The position numbers and the translations under genes are program-made. DNA of 64,000 nt from Lentilactobacillus sp. Marseille-Q4993 (GTDB lineage: Bacteria > Bacillota > Bacilli > Lactobacillales > Lactobacillaceae): assembly GCF_951230165.1 (NCBI RefSeq), contig NZ_CATNVB010000006.1, positions 1 to 64,000 on the forward strand. The letters are read 5' to 3'. Shown here piece after piece: positions 9,235-18,050 of this stretch. A model generated the notes under the pieces. It did not search any database. It saw only the letters and a program-made list of their open reading frames with translations, and was not told the origin of the DNA. Positions within the stretch are counted from its first letter, which is position 1, and every line of letters begins with the position of its first letter.

Positions 9235-10962
9235 CTAGTTACCCTGCTTTTTGCTGGCAGCCGGCTTTTTCTTTTTTGTGTTTTTCTTATGATGCTGGTT
9301 AACTTCCATGATAACTGGAAGAATAACTGGGCGACGTCTTGTTTGTTTGTATAGAAAATCACTCAAACTTTCTCTAACATCTTGCTTCAAATTACCCCAA
9401 TCAAATTCCTTGTTATCAAGATTATTCAATACCGTCTTTTCGATAATTTGAGCTGCATCACTCATCAAGTCTTTGTTTGCTTTAACATAAACAAATCCGC
9501 GTGAAGTTAACTTTGGAGTTGAAACAATCCGCTTTTTCTTGCGGTCAATCGTTACAACTGCAACAAAGATACCATCCTCGGAAAGGACTTTTCGATCCCG
9601 AAGCACAATATTGCCAATATCTCCAACTCCTGAACCATCGATCATAGTGTCAGCAATGTCTAAACTATCGCCAATCCACATCTCGTCTTCAGTAAGAGAA
9701 ATAATATCTCCCTTACTTGGAATCTTGATTTTATCATCCGTATAACCTAGTTGCTTTGCTAACCTAGCATGAGCCGAAAGCAAACGGTATTCCCCTTGAA
9801 CTGGGATCAAGAACTTAGGGTGAAGTAAGTTGAGTAGCAACTGCAAATCAGCCTGGCTAGCGTCACCAGAAGAATTCATCTCATCTGCAATCATTTTGAC
9901 TTCAGCATCAGCTCTGTAAATCATATCCCTTGTCTTTGCAACTGTCGTTTCCATCGCAGTAGAAGGTGTTGTGGTAATAAATACCAAGTCGTTGGGTTCA
10001 ATATTAATATCCCCCTGCTCATTATTCGCCATTCGTTGAAGGGCCTTAATTGGTTCACCCATTCGACCAGTTTGAATAATAACGACGTTCTTCTTATCAA
10101 TTTTCTTTAATTCTTCGAGATTCTTGATCAACAAATCTTCTTTAGGAAGAGTGAGCATTGAGAACTTCATAGCTGTGTTAACGATTCTTTCTAAATCATG
10201 ACCCGTCAAATAAACTCGGCGGCCTGATTTAGCGGCTGCATCGAAAACCTGTTGCATTCTAATTATGTTAGACGCAACGCTGGCAACAATAATTCTTCCT
10301 GGATGATCGTTGAAAGTGCTATAAATATAGTCCGCAATTTTAATTTCAGAAGCACTTGGAAGTGGATTTTCCGCATTACTTGAATCACTAAGTAATGCTA
10401 AAACTCCCTTGTCGCCGAGTTTGGTAAATTCTGAATAATTAGTTGCGTAAATTGGTTTTGCAGTTTGATCAAACTTAAAGTCACCTGTATAGACAATCGC
10501 CCCTAAACTTGTTCTGATCGCAATTCCAAGTGAGCCAGGGATTGAGTGAGTTGTTTTGAAAAACGTTACCTTAACATCATCAAAATCAATTTCACTTCGA
10601 TCGCTGACAACATGAAAATCATCGAAATCATCAATCTCTTCTGAACCAGCAACGTTAATTTTTGCGAGCTCAATCGTCATCTTAGAACCAAAAACGGGAA
10701 CATTAAACTGACTTAAAAAGTATGGTAGTGCACCAATCGCATCAGCATGGCCGTGAGTAAGAAAGACCCCAACGATTTTATCACGATTTTCTTCTAAATA
10801 TGAAAAGTCAGGAATGACGATATCGATTCCCAACAATTCGTTTTCAGGGTACTTTAACCCACAGTCTAAAATATAAATACCATCATTGATTTCAACGGCA
10901 TACATATTCTTTCCATTCTCTCGGACGCCGCCCAAGGGAATAATTTTAACTTTACTATCCAT
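9235..10962 (-). CDS. rnjB: ribonuclease J2
   Basis: Beta-CASP metallo-beta-lactamase ribonuclease of the RNase J family; 575 aa. In Firmicutes J2 usually pairs with J1 in mRNA decay and maturation. The fold motifs are present: His70, His72 and Asp74 in HGHADA, TTHSIP, and TGDFKFD. The last metal-ligand His of HxHxDH is Ala75, and the C-terminal HGEYR motif reads QGEYR near residue 389. The paralogue at 30065-31753 keeps both. This, with adjacency to rpsO, is why I call this copy J2. Weak or no own catalysis is inferred, as reported for other J2 proteins. The basic tail ends in a Lys-rich stretch. Confidence 0.9.
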   Translation of the reverse strand: MDSKVKIIPLGGVRENGKNMYAVEINDGIYILDCGLKYPENELLGIDIVIPDFSYLEENRDKIVGVFLTHGHADAIGALPYFLSQFNVPVFGSKMTIELAKINVAGSEEIDDFDDFHVVSDRSEIDFDDVKVTFFKTTHSIPGSLGIAIRTSLGAIVYTGDFKFDQTAKPIYATNYSEFTKLGDKGVLALLSDSSNAENPLPSASEIKIADYIYSTFNDHPGRIIVASVASNIIRMQQVFDAAAKSGRRVYLTGHDLERIVNTAMKFSMLTLPKEDLLIKNLEELKKIDKKNVVIIQTGRMGEPIKALQRMANNEQGDINIEPNDLVFITTTPSTAMETTVAKTRDMIYRADAEVKMIADEMNSSGDASQADLQLLLNLLHPKFLIPVQGEYRLLSAHARLAKQLGYTDDKIKIPSKGDIISLTEDEMWIGDSLDIADTMIDGSGVGDIGNIVLRDRKVLSEDGIFVAVVTIDRKKKRIVSTPKLTSRGFVYVKANKDLMSDAAQIIEKTVLNNLDNKEFDWGNLKQDVRESLSDFLYKQTRRRPVILPVIMEVNQHHKKNTKKKKPAASKKQGN

Positions 10963-11069
10963 GTTTCACCTCAAAAAATATTGTTTTTTATTGCGTTCGT
11001 ATTCAGCTTTCTTTAGTGTACCATACTTAAGGGTTTACTGAAACTAAGCTCCACGGCAAAAATGGGTAT

Positions 11070-11096
11070 AAAAAAGACCGGAACAAGTCCGGTCTT
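11070..11096 (-). terminator. rpsO terminator
   Basis: Minus-strand hairpin AAGACCGGA / TCCGGTCTT followed by T residues, just after rpsO. Confidence 0.85.
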
Positions 11097-11102
11097 GAAA
11101 TA

Positions 11103-11372
11103 TTAACGACGTAGTCCTAAGCTTTGAATAAGATCACGATAGCGAGAAACGTCTGTCTTACGAAGGTAACCCAAAAGGTTACGACGGTGACCAATCTTCT
11201 TCATTAGTCCACGTTGTGAATGGAAATCCTTACGGTGTTCCTTCATGTGTCTGTTGATTTCATTAATGTCTGCAGTTAATACTGCGATTTGTACTTCTGC
11301 TGAACCAGTGTCGCCTTCGTGACGAGCATACTTCTTGATAATTTCATTCTTTTCACTTTGTGAAAGAGCCAT
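11103..11372 (-). CDS. rpsO: 30S ribosomal protein S15
   Basis: An 89-aa primary-binding protein of the 30S platform, contacting helices 20-22 of 16S rRNA. The sequence is typical, including [20 protein letters not shown] and the C-terminal GLRR. AAGGTGG stands before the ATG. The gene is monocistronic, with a promoter at 11470-11498 and a leader that can fold over the ribosome binding site. It is divergent from rpsT. Confidence 0.97.
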   Translation of the reverse strand: MALSQSEKNEIIKKYARHEGDTGSAEVQIAVLTADINEINRHMKEHRKDFHSQRGLMKKIGHRRNLLGYLRKTDVSRYRDLIQSLGLRR

Positions 11373-11381
11373 GATAATTTA

Positions 11382-11428
11382 CCACCTTATTATTTTTATT
11401 CCCTACCACTGAGAATCAGGAAGGTGGT
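11382..11428 (-). promoter_or_regulatory. rpsO leader able to sequester its Shine-Dalgarno (candidate S15 autoregulatory site)
   Basis: On the minus strand CCACCTT (11421-11427) is exactly complementary to AAGGTGG (11382-11388), the rpsO ribosome binding site. The same upstream arm can instead pair ACCAC (11424-11428) with GTGGT (11405-11409). The two helices exclude each other. S15 is known to autoregulate through leader structures in several bacteria; that this element does so is inference. Confidence 0.45.
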
Positions 11429-11469
11429 TCCTAGAAACTAAGTAGCGGGTCGTGCAACGCACAAAAATT

Positions 11470-11498
11470 AGTATATCTGAATCTAGCCATTTAATCAA
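11470..11498 (-). promoter_or_regulatory. rpsO promoter
   Basis: TTGATT (11493-11498) and TATACT (11470-11475), 17-base spacer, minus strand. This leaves a leader of roughly 90 bases. Confidence 0.65.
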
Positions 11499-11529
11499 GA
11501 CTTTTTGGCTTTCTATTTTAGTTATCGAC

Positions 11530-11558
11530 TTGCAAATAGTACCCTGGTTTTGTATAAT
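11530..11558 (+). promoter_or_regulatory. rpsT promoter
   Basis: TTGCAA (11530-11535) and a consensus TATAAT (11553-11558), 17-base spacer, plus strand, about 50 bases before rpsT. Confidence 0.75.
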
Positions 11559-11608
11559 GATGCTTGTTGAAATTTTACTTTATAAGAAGTATTCCGGAGG
11601 TGAAACAC

Positions 11609-11860
11609 ATGCCAATCATCAAATCAGCTATCGAACGTGTTAAGACTAACGAAAAGGCACAACGTAGAAACGCTGCTCAACTCAGTACTATGAGAACTGC
11701 TGTTAAGAAGTTTGAAAAAGCTCAAGAAGCAGGCTCAGACGATGCTAAGGATTTATATATCCAAGCAATCAGTGCTGTTGATCACGCAAAATCAAAAGGA
11801 TTAATCAAAGCTAACAAGGCAGCTCGTGACAAGTCACGTCTTACAAAATTAGCTAAGTAA
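11609..11860 (+). CDS. rpsT: 30S ribosomal protein S20
   Basis: An 83-aa basic, three-helix protein that binds 16S rRNA at the base of the 30S subunit. The sequence begins [18 protein letters not shown] and carries the family pattern [17 protein letters not shown] chose the ATG at 11609, 8 bases after GGAGG; an ATG 15 codons upstream in the same frame would add a segment foreign to the family. It is monocistronic and divergent from rpsO, with a promoter at 11530-11558 and a shared bidirectional terminator behind it. Confidence 0.96.
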   Translation: MPIIKSAIERVKTNEKAQRRNAAQLSTMRTAVKKFEKAQEAGSDDAKDLYIQAISAVDHAKSKGLIKANKAARDKSRLTKLAK

Positions 11861-11882
11861 TAACCTATCTCATGTAAGAGAT

Positions 11883-11913
11883 AAAGCCAACCCGGTCTGG
11901 GTTGGCTTTTTTG
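11883..11913. terminator. bidirectional terminator between rpsT and holA
   Basis: Stem AAAGCCAACCC / GGGTTGGCTTT with flanking A and T runs, between the convergent ends of rpsT and holA. It works as an intrinsic terminator on the plus strand and probably on the minus strand too. Confidence 0.85.
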
Positions 11914-11915
11914 TT

Positions 11916-12944
11916 TTATGCACTTCTTTTTTTCATAAATTCAACGATAAATAATTCAAATAATAACTCTGGGGTTTGGCTGGTCGACTTTAGTTTTCTT
12001 TCAATATCAATCAGCCCAAGGTAAGCATCCCTCAATTCATCGTAATGATACTTTCTTACTGATTGCATCGCCAACTTTACCCTAAACGGGTGAACCTTTA
12101 GGGCAGAAGCAATGTTTCCTTGGGCATATCCGTGCTTCTGAAGAATATTAACCTGAATCATCAACCTGAATTGTTGGACTAGTACCGCATTGATCCTCAA
12201 CGGTTCTTCATTTTCAAGCAATAATTGATGATAAATATCTAAAGATTCATTCGCCCGCCGAAGCAAAACCGAGTTAACCAAATCAAAAACATTTTGTTCC
12301 ATTGACCTGGTTACAAGCCCCGTTACTGATTCAACATCAATTACCTTCGACTGTTGATTGTAAAGCATCAGTTTCGGTAGTTCAGCCATAATCTTGGTTA
12401 GATTACCAGCTGTGAGCTCCAGCAATTTTTCAAGAGCATCTTGATCAATTGTCATCTCACTAGCATTAAGCTTATCAGCAACCAAAGTTTTGATTTCAGA
12501 TTCTGAAATCTTGCTAATATCAATAACTTCAGCCTGCTTTGTCAACAATTTTGTGACCTTTTTTCTAGCATCTAATTTTTCGTATGGTGCAAAAAACACC
12601 ACAACTGACGATTCCTCAGGGTGCTCCAAATACGCCAACAAATCATCAAGATTATGATTAACTTTTGACTTCGATTTACTACCGGTCAAGAAGAATGGCC
12701 TGTTTATGAAAACCAACCGTTTTTCACCAAAAAATGGGATTGAAACAGCGTCTTCAACCGCGACACTTATCGGGGTTTCCTCCATATCAAAATTAGAAAC
12801 GTTCATATCCCGTTCTTCGTCCGGAATCAAATTAACGAACGCTTGCTTGATTTGATCTGATAGATACTCCTGTGCGCCCTTTACCACGTATAGCTGTTTG
12901 TACTTATTATTTTTTAAGTTATTTAATAGCTGAGTATAGTTCAT
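11916..12944 (-). CDS. holA: DNA polymerase III delta subunit
   Basis: Clamp-loader subunit that opens the beta sliding clamp. About 342 aa, family DNA_pol3_delta. N-terminal AAA-like segment (KNNKYKQLYVVKGAQEYLSD), then the lid and C-terminal collar region with TGLVTRSMEQNVFDL. I start at the ATG at 12944 (MNYTQLLNNL), 16 bases after comEC, preceded by GAAGGG. A further-upstream in-frame start would overlap comEC by about 26 bases. The comEC-holA order is the usual Firmicutes arrangement next to rpsT. Confidence 0.93.
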   Translation of the reverse strand: MNYTQLLNNLKNNKYKQLYVVKGAQEYLSDQIKQAFVNLIPDEERDMNVSNFDMEETPISVAVEDAVSIPFFGEKRLVFINRPFFLTGSKSKSKVNHNLDDLLAYLEHPEESSVVVFFAPYEKLDARKKVTKLLTKQAEVIDISKISESEIKTLVADKLNASEMTIDQDALEKLLELTAGNLTKIMAELPKLMLYNQQSKVIDVESVTGLVTRSMEQNVFDLVNSVLLRRANESLDIYHQLLLENEEPLRINAVLVQQFRLMIQVNILQKHGYAQGNIASALKVHPFRVKLAMQSVRKYHYDELRDAYLGLIDIERKLKSTSQTPELLFELFIVEFMKKRSA

Positions 12945-12960
12945 TCCGGTTTCCCTTCGC

Positions 12961-15192
12961 CTACTTAAAGCATTTAAAACTACCATTATTGCCTGAATAC
13001 ATATATCGTACCATGCCCCGCTTCTGAGTGTTTAAAATTTTAATATGGTTTTGGCTCAAAGTTTTTATCGTTTCGTCATTTGGGTGATGATAGCGATTGT
13101 TAACTCCTGCTGAAATCAATCCTATTGACGGGGCTATCTTCTTAACAAATTCAGGAGCCGATGATGTGCGACTACCGTGATGCCCCACCTTTAACACATC
13201 AACTCGTAAATTGGGGTACCGGTTAATCGTATCTAACTCACCTTGCTGATCAAGGTCGCCAGTGAATATCCATTTTAAGCCACCAAGGTTAGCCAACAAT
13301 ACAATCGAATCGTGGTTCTCACCCTTCCCACTCTCAAACGGGTGAAGGACTTGAAGACTGGGGTTTGGCAATGGTTGTTTGTCTGTAATTCCAATTATCC
13401 TAGGTGATGAATAATTTGACTCAATTCTTTTCAAGAACTGAGGATTCTTATCCATTCCAGCCGGAACATAAACATTTTTAACAACTAGTTTGTCTAAATA
13501 AGCCGTAATATCCCCGCAGTGGTCAGCATCTTGATGACTTAGGTAAATATCATCAACTTTAGAAATTCCAATACTCTTTAAGTAGTTAATTCCAATCCTA
13601 ACAGCTTGATAACTCTTGTGGCCTCGCTGCCATGACTGCTGATTAAAGGTGACTTTACCCCCAGTATCGATTAAACTAATCCGCCGATTGAATGGCTCCC
13701 TTACTAAAAAACTGTCTCCTTGGCCAACATCTATCATCGTAACTTCTCCTTGAATTGGAAAATGAATCAAGCAGAAAGTTGCCACGTATAAACCTAACAG
13801 CCAAAATTTCACAGGGAGCCTTTTTACCTGCCAATTAGCAACTAGAAGAATACTTAAAAATAAAATAATCAGCGTTATCCCGATATATGGTTTCCCAAAC
13901 GTTACCTTTCCAGGCAATAGAGCTACTGAATTTAAGCCTGAATTGAACCAGTTTAAAACTGTGTCCGCCAAAATCACAATTATTGGAATATTGTTAAAGA
14001 TAACCGCAATAATTACAACTGGAAAAATGATTGATCCAAACAGTGGCATTACAACTATGCTGGCGATAAGGCTAAGCACGTGCCACTCAAACATATGATA
14101 AAGAATAATTGGCAGTGAGAGTAGATTTAGATATAAAGTCCTCTTTAGATAACCCGCACTCGATAATGTAATTATTCCCAAAGATAAAATATATGTTAGC
14201 TGGACTCCCATCAATAAAAAAGCCCGTGGGTTCACAACTAAATTAGCAATCAGGGTCAGGCTCCAAACATCTAAACTAGAAATTCTTATTTTGCCAATCT
14301 GAAACGCATTCTTTAGACCAGCCATTACAGTTGCCCTAAATACACCGGCTGCACTCCCTGAAAAAACGAAGTAAGCAGCTAAAAAAATTATTGCCACAAT
14401 ATTTATCAACTTGCGAGGTAGTCTCAAAAGTTTCAATAAACTTTCCAACATTTTTAAAAAGTAAGCAACATGCATCCCAGATATACTAAACAAATGAATT
14501 AGCCCAAGAATTGTCACGCCAGACAAGTCATCATAAAAAGATGGATTCCGACTTCCACACATAAGAGCCTCTGAATAGGTTCTAACAGTTGGTGGCATCT
14601 TTGATAGCATCCTGATGAATTGGGCCCTAAAAGCGTGAATTCTGTCGATTACATTCATTCTGTAGTTCGTATCCTGCTGGATAACTTTGTTGATTATAAA
14701 TTCTTGATTAACCCCAATGTTTTTATAGTATTTACGCATGTCAAACTGATTGACATTGGTAGCTTCAGGCATTGAACCATACTTACCCTCAACCTGCCAC
14801 CAAAAAGGTTTAGTTTGAGCTTTAAATAGTTGAATTTCCTGCTCCGAGGAAAAACGACCTAGAAAACAGGTTGGCTGCCCACTACTTGATTTCCCAGTGA
14901 ACGTGTAAACTGCGCCGTTAACGTTAACCCTATCTGGGTCTACTTTAATTACTTCAGTGGTTTCTTGATTAATCCTGACCTCATTCTCAGAGTACTTCTC
15001 TGTTTTAATAAAGCAGATCAAGCAAAAGATGATAATACAAATACAACTAACTACTGATGTTGTATTATCGCCCAGGAACACCAACCGAACTATAATCCAT
15101 ACGCCAAGAATAGTCCCAATAATATACAATTGAGCAAATAAAGTTGCCACCGCAAGAACCGCAATGGCAACAAAAATCCATCTATTTCTAAT
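12961..15192 (-). CDS. comEC: ComEC/Rec2 DNA-uptake channel
   Basis: Integral membrane protein thought to pass single-stranded transforming DNA through the membrane. It has N-terminal membrane segments and a DUF4131-like region. A competence domain with many helices follows (SGMHVAYFL near the middle), then a C-terminal metallo-beta-lactamase-like domain with SHQDADHCGD and GHHGSRTS. The first ordinary start is GTG at 15150, but it lacks a ribosome binding site and cuts into the first helix. The frame continues upstream to an ATT at 15190-15192 (would begin MRNRWIFVAIAV), placed as TAATT on the comEB stop with GGAG before it. I prefer that start. No frameshift seen. Confidence 0.88.
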   Translation of the reverse strand: MRNRWIFVAIAVLAVATLFAQLYIIGTILGVWIIVRLVFLGDNTTSVVSCICIIIFCLICFIKTEKYSENEVRINQETTEVIKVDPDRVNVNGAVYTFTGKSSSGQPTCFLGRFSSEQEIQLFKAQTKPFWWQVEGKYGSMPEATNVNQFDMRKYYKNIGVNQEFIINKVIQQDTNYRMNVIDRIHAFRAQFIRMLSKMPPTVRTYSEALMCGSRNPSFYDDLSGVTILGLIHLFSISGMHVAYFLKMLESLLKLLRLPRKLINIVAIIFLAAYFVFSGSAAGVFRATVMAGLKNAFQIGKIRISSLDVWSLTLIANLVVNPRAFLLMGVQLTYILSLGIITLSSAGYLKRTLYLNLLSLPIILYHMFEWHVLSLIASIVVMPLFGSIIFPVVIIAVIFNNIPIIVILADTVLNWFNSGLNSVALLPGKVTFGKPYIGITLIILFLSILLVANWQVKRLPVKFWLLGLYVATFCLIHFPIQGEVTMIDVGQGDSFLVREPFNRRISLIDTGGKVTFNQQSWQRGHKSYQAVRIGINYLKSIGISKVDDIYLSHQDADHCGDITAYLDKLVVKNVYVPAGMDKNPQFLKRIESNYSSPRIIGITDKQPLPNPSLQVLHPFESGKGENHDSIVLLANLGGLKWIFTGDLDQQGELDTINRYPNLRVDVLKVGHHGSRTSSAPEFVKKIAPSIGLISAGVNNRYHHPNDETIKTLSQNHIKILNTQKRGMVRYMYSGNNGSFKCFK

Positions 15193-15671
15193 TATTCTCC
15201 GGACAAATAGGAATCAAACTCAATTTGATTAACATCATCTTGAGTTAGCTTTATTTTATTTAGTTCAATATTCTTCAATTTGATTAATTTTTGAGCATAC
15301 TCATCGTTGTGGTAATTACGCAAATAATTAATTTTAGTAATTCCAGCCTGTAATAACATTTTTGTACACTGAAGGCATGGAAAATCAGTAACATAAACTT
15401 CGGCACCATCTGTACTCTCTCCGAACTTAGCACACTGCAAAATTGCATTCATTTCGGCATGAATCGTTCTGACACAATGGCCATCAACTAAATAACAACC
15501 TTCATCCAAACAATGATCGTCACCTGCCACTGACCCATTGTAACCACCAGCAATAATTCGTTTATCCCTAACAATTACTGCCCCTACCGATAATCTTTGG
15601 CAGGTACTTCTCGTTGCGAGCAAAACTGCCTGCATCATAAAATATTGGTCCCATTTAATTCGCGTATCCAT
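15192..15671 (-). CDS. comEB: dCMP deaminase family protein ComEB
   Basis: Zinc-dependent cytidine/deoxycytidylate deaminase fold, 159 aa. Ligand motifs are HAEMNAI near residue 71 and PCLQCTK about 30 residues later. It probably deaminates dCMP to dUMP; the name comes from its place in the comE operon, where it is dispensable for transformation in B. subtilis. It lies between comEA and comEC, as in other Firmicutes. About 50 bases separate it from comEA and it overlaps the inferred comEC start by one base. Confidence 0.92.
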   Translation of the reverse strand: MDTRIKWDQYFMMQAVLLATRSTCQRLSVGAVIVRDKRIIAGGYNGSVAGDDHCLDEGCYLVDGHCVRTIHAEMNAILQCAKFGESTDGAEVYVTDFPCLQCTKMLLQAGITKINYLRNYHNDEYAQKLIKLKNIELNKIKLTQDDVNQIEFDSYLSGE

Positions 15672-15721
15672 TTAATTTCACCTTCCATGAGAATAATAAT
15701 ATCTCATATCCTGATTAACTG

Positions 15722-16447
15722 CTATACACAAATTAAGCTCTTTAAATTATCAAACGTTTTATCACCAAATCCAGGGACATCTTTGATTTCTTCGATTTTT
15801 TTAAACTGACCATGAGATTTACGATACCCAATAATCTGGTCAGCCTTCTTTTCACCAATCCCGTTTAATTCTTGCAACTTGGTTTTATCAGCTGTATTCA
15901 GATTTATTTTAGCTTGTGAATCACCTGTCTGACCACTATCACCGGTGCTAGAGTCCATCTGGGTTTGGTTTGCTGGCTCTTGTGGGGTTGTTCCACTAGC
16001 TAAACTATTTCCCTTGATTTCGCCTTTGATTGGAATATAAACAACCTGCTGATCCGTTAATCTCTGAGCCAAATTCACCTGTTTTCGATCCGCGGAACGA
16101 TTAAAGCCCCCGGCCAAATTAATTGCATCATTGACTCTCATCCGACTGGTAACTTGAAAAACTCCAGGGTTCTTGACTGCCCCTTTCACATCAACGTAAA
16201 TTTGATTGTAGGCACTGCCAGAATTAACATTTGCTGGGGTAGTTTGACTTGATTCACTTTCCTTATTTGATAACGATTCTTGCGAGGCAGCTTTAGTCAT
16301 TAAAGTATTGTTTCTTACGGGTTGTTTATTATTACCCACCTGCGAACCCACCATTACCCACGCAAAACCAATCAAGATTATAATTCCGAACATCCCTCCA
16401 ACTACATAATAAGTATACTCATCAATTATTTCCTTTATCCTATTCAT
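15722..16447 (-). CDS. comEA: competence DNA receptor ComEA
   Basis: Membrane-anchored double-stranded DNA-binding protein for natural transformation. About 241 aa. One N-terminal membrane helix (about residues 15-36), a Ser/Thr/Asn-rich linker, an SLBB domain (IYVDVKGAVKNPGVF near 85), a second linker, and tandem helix-hairpin-helix motifs at the end (INLNTADKTKLQELNGIGEKKA). I chose the ATG at 16447 (MNRIKEI) because AAGGAGG stands before it; in-frame sequence upstream is not family-like. First gene of comEA-comEB-comEC-holA. Confidence 0.93.
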   Translation of the reverse strand: MNRIKEIIDEYTYYVVGGMFGIIILIGFAWVMVGSQVGNNKQPVRNNTLMTKAASQESLSNKESESSQTTPANVNSGSAYNQIYVDVKGAVKNPGVFQVTSRMRVNDAINLAGGFNRSADRKQVNLAQRLTDQQVVYIPIKGEIKGNSLASGTTPQEPANQTQMDSSTGDSGQTGDSQAKINLNTADKTKLQELNGIGEKKADQIIGYRKSHGQFKKIEEIKDVPGFGDKTFDNLKSLICV

Positions 16448-16516
16448 ACGTATCCTCCTTACAAAAGAAAATACGAAAAAAAGAGGAGCAGATTTTTCTG
16501 CATCCTCCAAAAAATA

Positions 16517-17551
16517 TCAATTATTTTCTAAGTACTTAACCGCTTCACCGAAGGTTGAAACTGGAACCACCTTCATATTCGGAGCGTACTTTTTAGCAGT
16601 TTCTTTTGCCACTTGGTAATTCGTCTTACCATCAGGCTCATACTTCAAAATCGTCTTGGTCGGCTTTACGTATGGTGCTAGGAAAATCTTAGCTCCAGCT
16701 CGTTTAGCAGTAATGATTTTTTTATCAATTCCGCCAATCTCACCAACATAACCATCACTATTGATTGTTCCGGTCCCGGCGACTACCCGACTTTTCCGTA
16801 GATTCTTACCAGTTAATTGAGAGTAGATTTGCAATGAAAACATCAACCCACCAGATGGACCACCTACTTCACCCGGATTGACCTTGATTGGTATCTTGGT
16901 GTGCACACGAACATCATCGGTTAGAGTGATCCCGATTCCGGCTCTATTCTTCGCAATTTTAATTAGGGGCTTCGTTACTTGATAATGCTTTTTACCCCTT
17001 GAAAATTGAACCGTAACCTTATCACCTAGTTTATGTTTTTTAACATAATTGACGAATCCATCTGAATTCTTGAATCTATGACCATCAATCTTTGATACTA
17101 CGTCGCCGACTTTAATATGACCATAAAACTTAGATTTTTTTTGAATGTTGAGTACGTAAATACCACGATATTTTCGATCAACTTTTTTACCAGCATGTTT
17201 ATAAGCAGTGTAAATTGCCTCGCCAATAGAACTTCTCATGTAGAAGTTTTGTACCTTATCGTATTCCTCTTCGTTTTGACCATCGGTCACACTTTCACTA
17301 GATTCAATTGAATAGTGGGGATTGAGCTTAGCATAAAGGTAAGTTAACGGCCTTGCCTGCGCGATTCCTACCGAGGTTAGCAAAAATTTTCCTTTGTGTT
17401 TATCGGGATGATTTGGTAACTTAACGATTTTCGCTAAGTTAAATGCCTCTCCCGGTCCTTCTATGTATTGAGGTAGTGGCAAAAATACAGCGGTCAACAA
17501 AATAATTGCCGCCATAATACCAACTACCAGTTGCCTAGTTCTTTTTTTCAT
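16517..17551 (-). CDS. sepM: SepM-like PDZ and S16 (Lon-type) membrane protease
   Basis: Membrane-anchored serine protease, about 344 aa, of the YlbL/SepM family. One N-terminal membrane helix (VVGIMAAIILLTAVFLPL) is followed by a PDZ domain at roughly residues 120-190 and a Lon-type protease domain. The Ser-Lys dyad is the Ser of GGPSGGLMFSL (about 233) and the Lys of ITAKRAGAK (about 282). In Streptococcus mutans SepM trims a competence pheromone; here only its place beside comEA hints at that. ATG at 17551 chosen; the ribosome binding site is weak and coaD ends 11 bases upstream. Confidence 0.85.
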   Translation of the reverse strand: MKKRTRQLVVGIMAAIILLTAVFLPLPQYIEGPGEAFNLAKIVKLPNHPDKHKGKFLLTSVGIAQARPLTYLYAKLNPHYSIESSESVTDGQNEEEYDKVQNFYMRSSIGEAIYTAYKHAGKKVDRKYRGIYVLNIQKKSKFYGHIKVGDVVSKIDGHRFKNSDGFVNYVKKHKLGDKVTVQFSRGKKHYQVTKPLIKIAKNRAGIGITLTDDVRVHTKIPIKVNPGEVGGPSGGLMFSLQIYSQLTGKNLRKSRVVAGTGTINSDGYVGEIGGIDKKIITAKRAGAKIFLAPYVKPTKTILKYEPDGKTNYQVAKETAKKYAPNMKVVPVSTFGEAVKYLENN

Positions 17552-17562
17552 CAAATACCAGC

Positions 17563-18039
17563 TTATCTATTTTTATTTACTAACGCTGTTTTCACAGCGG
17601 TTGGAACAAATTTAGATACATCCCCGTGAAACTTAGCGATTTCCTTGATCATACTAGATGACAAGGCCCTAAACTCTGCGCTAGTTGGCAAAAAAACCGT
17701 TTGAATAGTTGCATCCATGCTTTCATTCAAATCAGAAATCGCCATCTCAGAGTCAATATCAAGAGCTCCTCGAACCCCTCGAACCAAAACAGTTGCCCCA
17801 ATCTGATTTGCTAGCCGAACCGTCAATTTTTCAGACTCAATTACTTCAACGTTTGTCAAATGGGCTAACGCCTGTTTTGCCATATCAACCCGTTCTTCTC
17901 TAGTAAAAAAAGACTTTTTACTTGTATTGATACTAATAGCTACGACCACTTTTGTAAATAGCTTTGATGCTCTTTCAATCACATTAACATGACCATTAGT
18001 AATCGGGTCAAAACTTCCAGCATATAAGGCAGTTGTCAT
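17563..18039 (-). CDS. coaD: phosphopantetheine adenylyltransferase
   Basis: Makes dephospho-CoA from 4'-phosphopantetheine and ATP, the fourth step of coenzyme A synthesis. The 158 aa show the nucleotidyltransferase motif AGSFDPITNGH at residues 7-17 and the C-terminal LSSSMIKEIAKFHGDVS. AGGAGG precedes the ATG. It lies in the conserved rsmD-coaD-ylbL order. Confidence 0.96.
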   Translation of the reverse strand: MTTALYAGSFDPITNGHVNVIERASKLFTKVVVAISINTSKKSFFTREERVDMAKQALAHLTNVEVIESEKLTVRLANQIGATVLVRGVRGALDIDSEMAISDLNESMDATIQTVFLPTSAEFRALSSSMIKEIAKFHGDVSKFVPTAVKTALVNKNR

Positions 18040-18050
18040 TGTTGTTCCTC

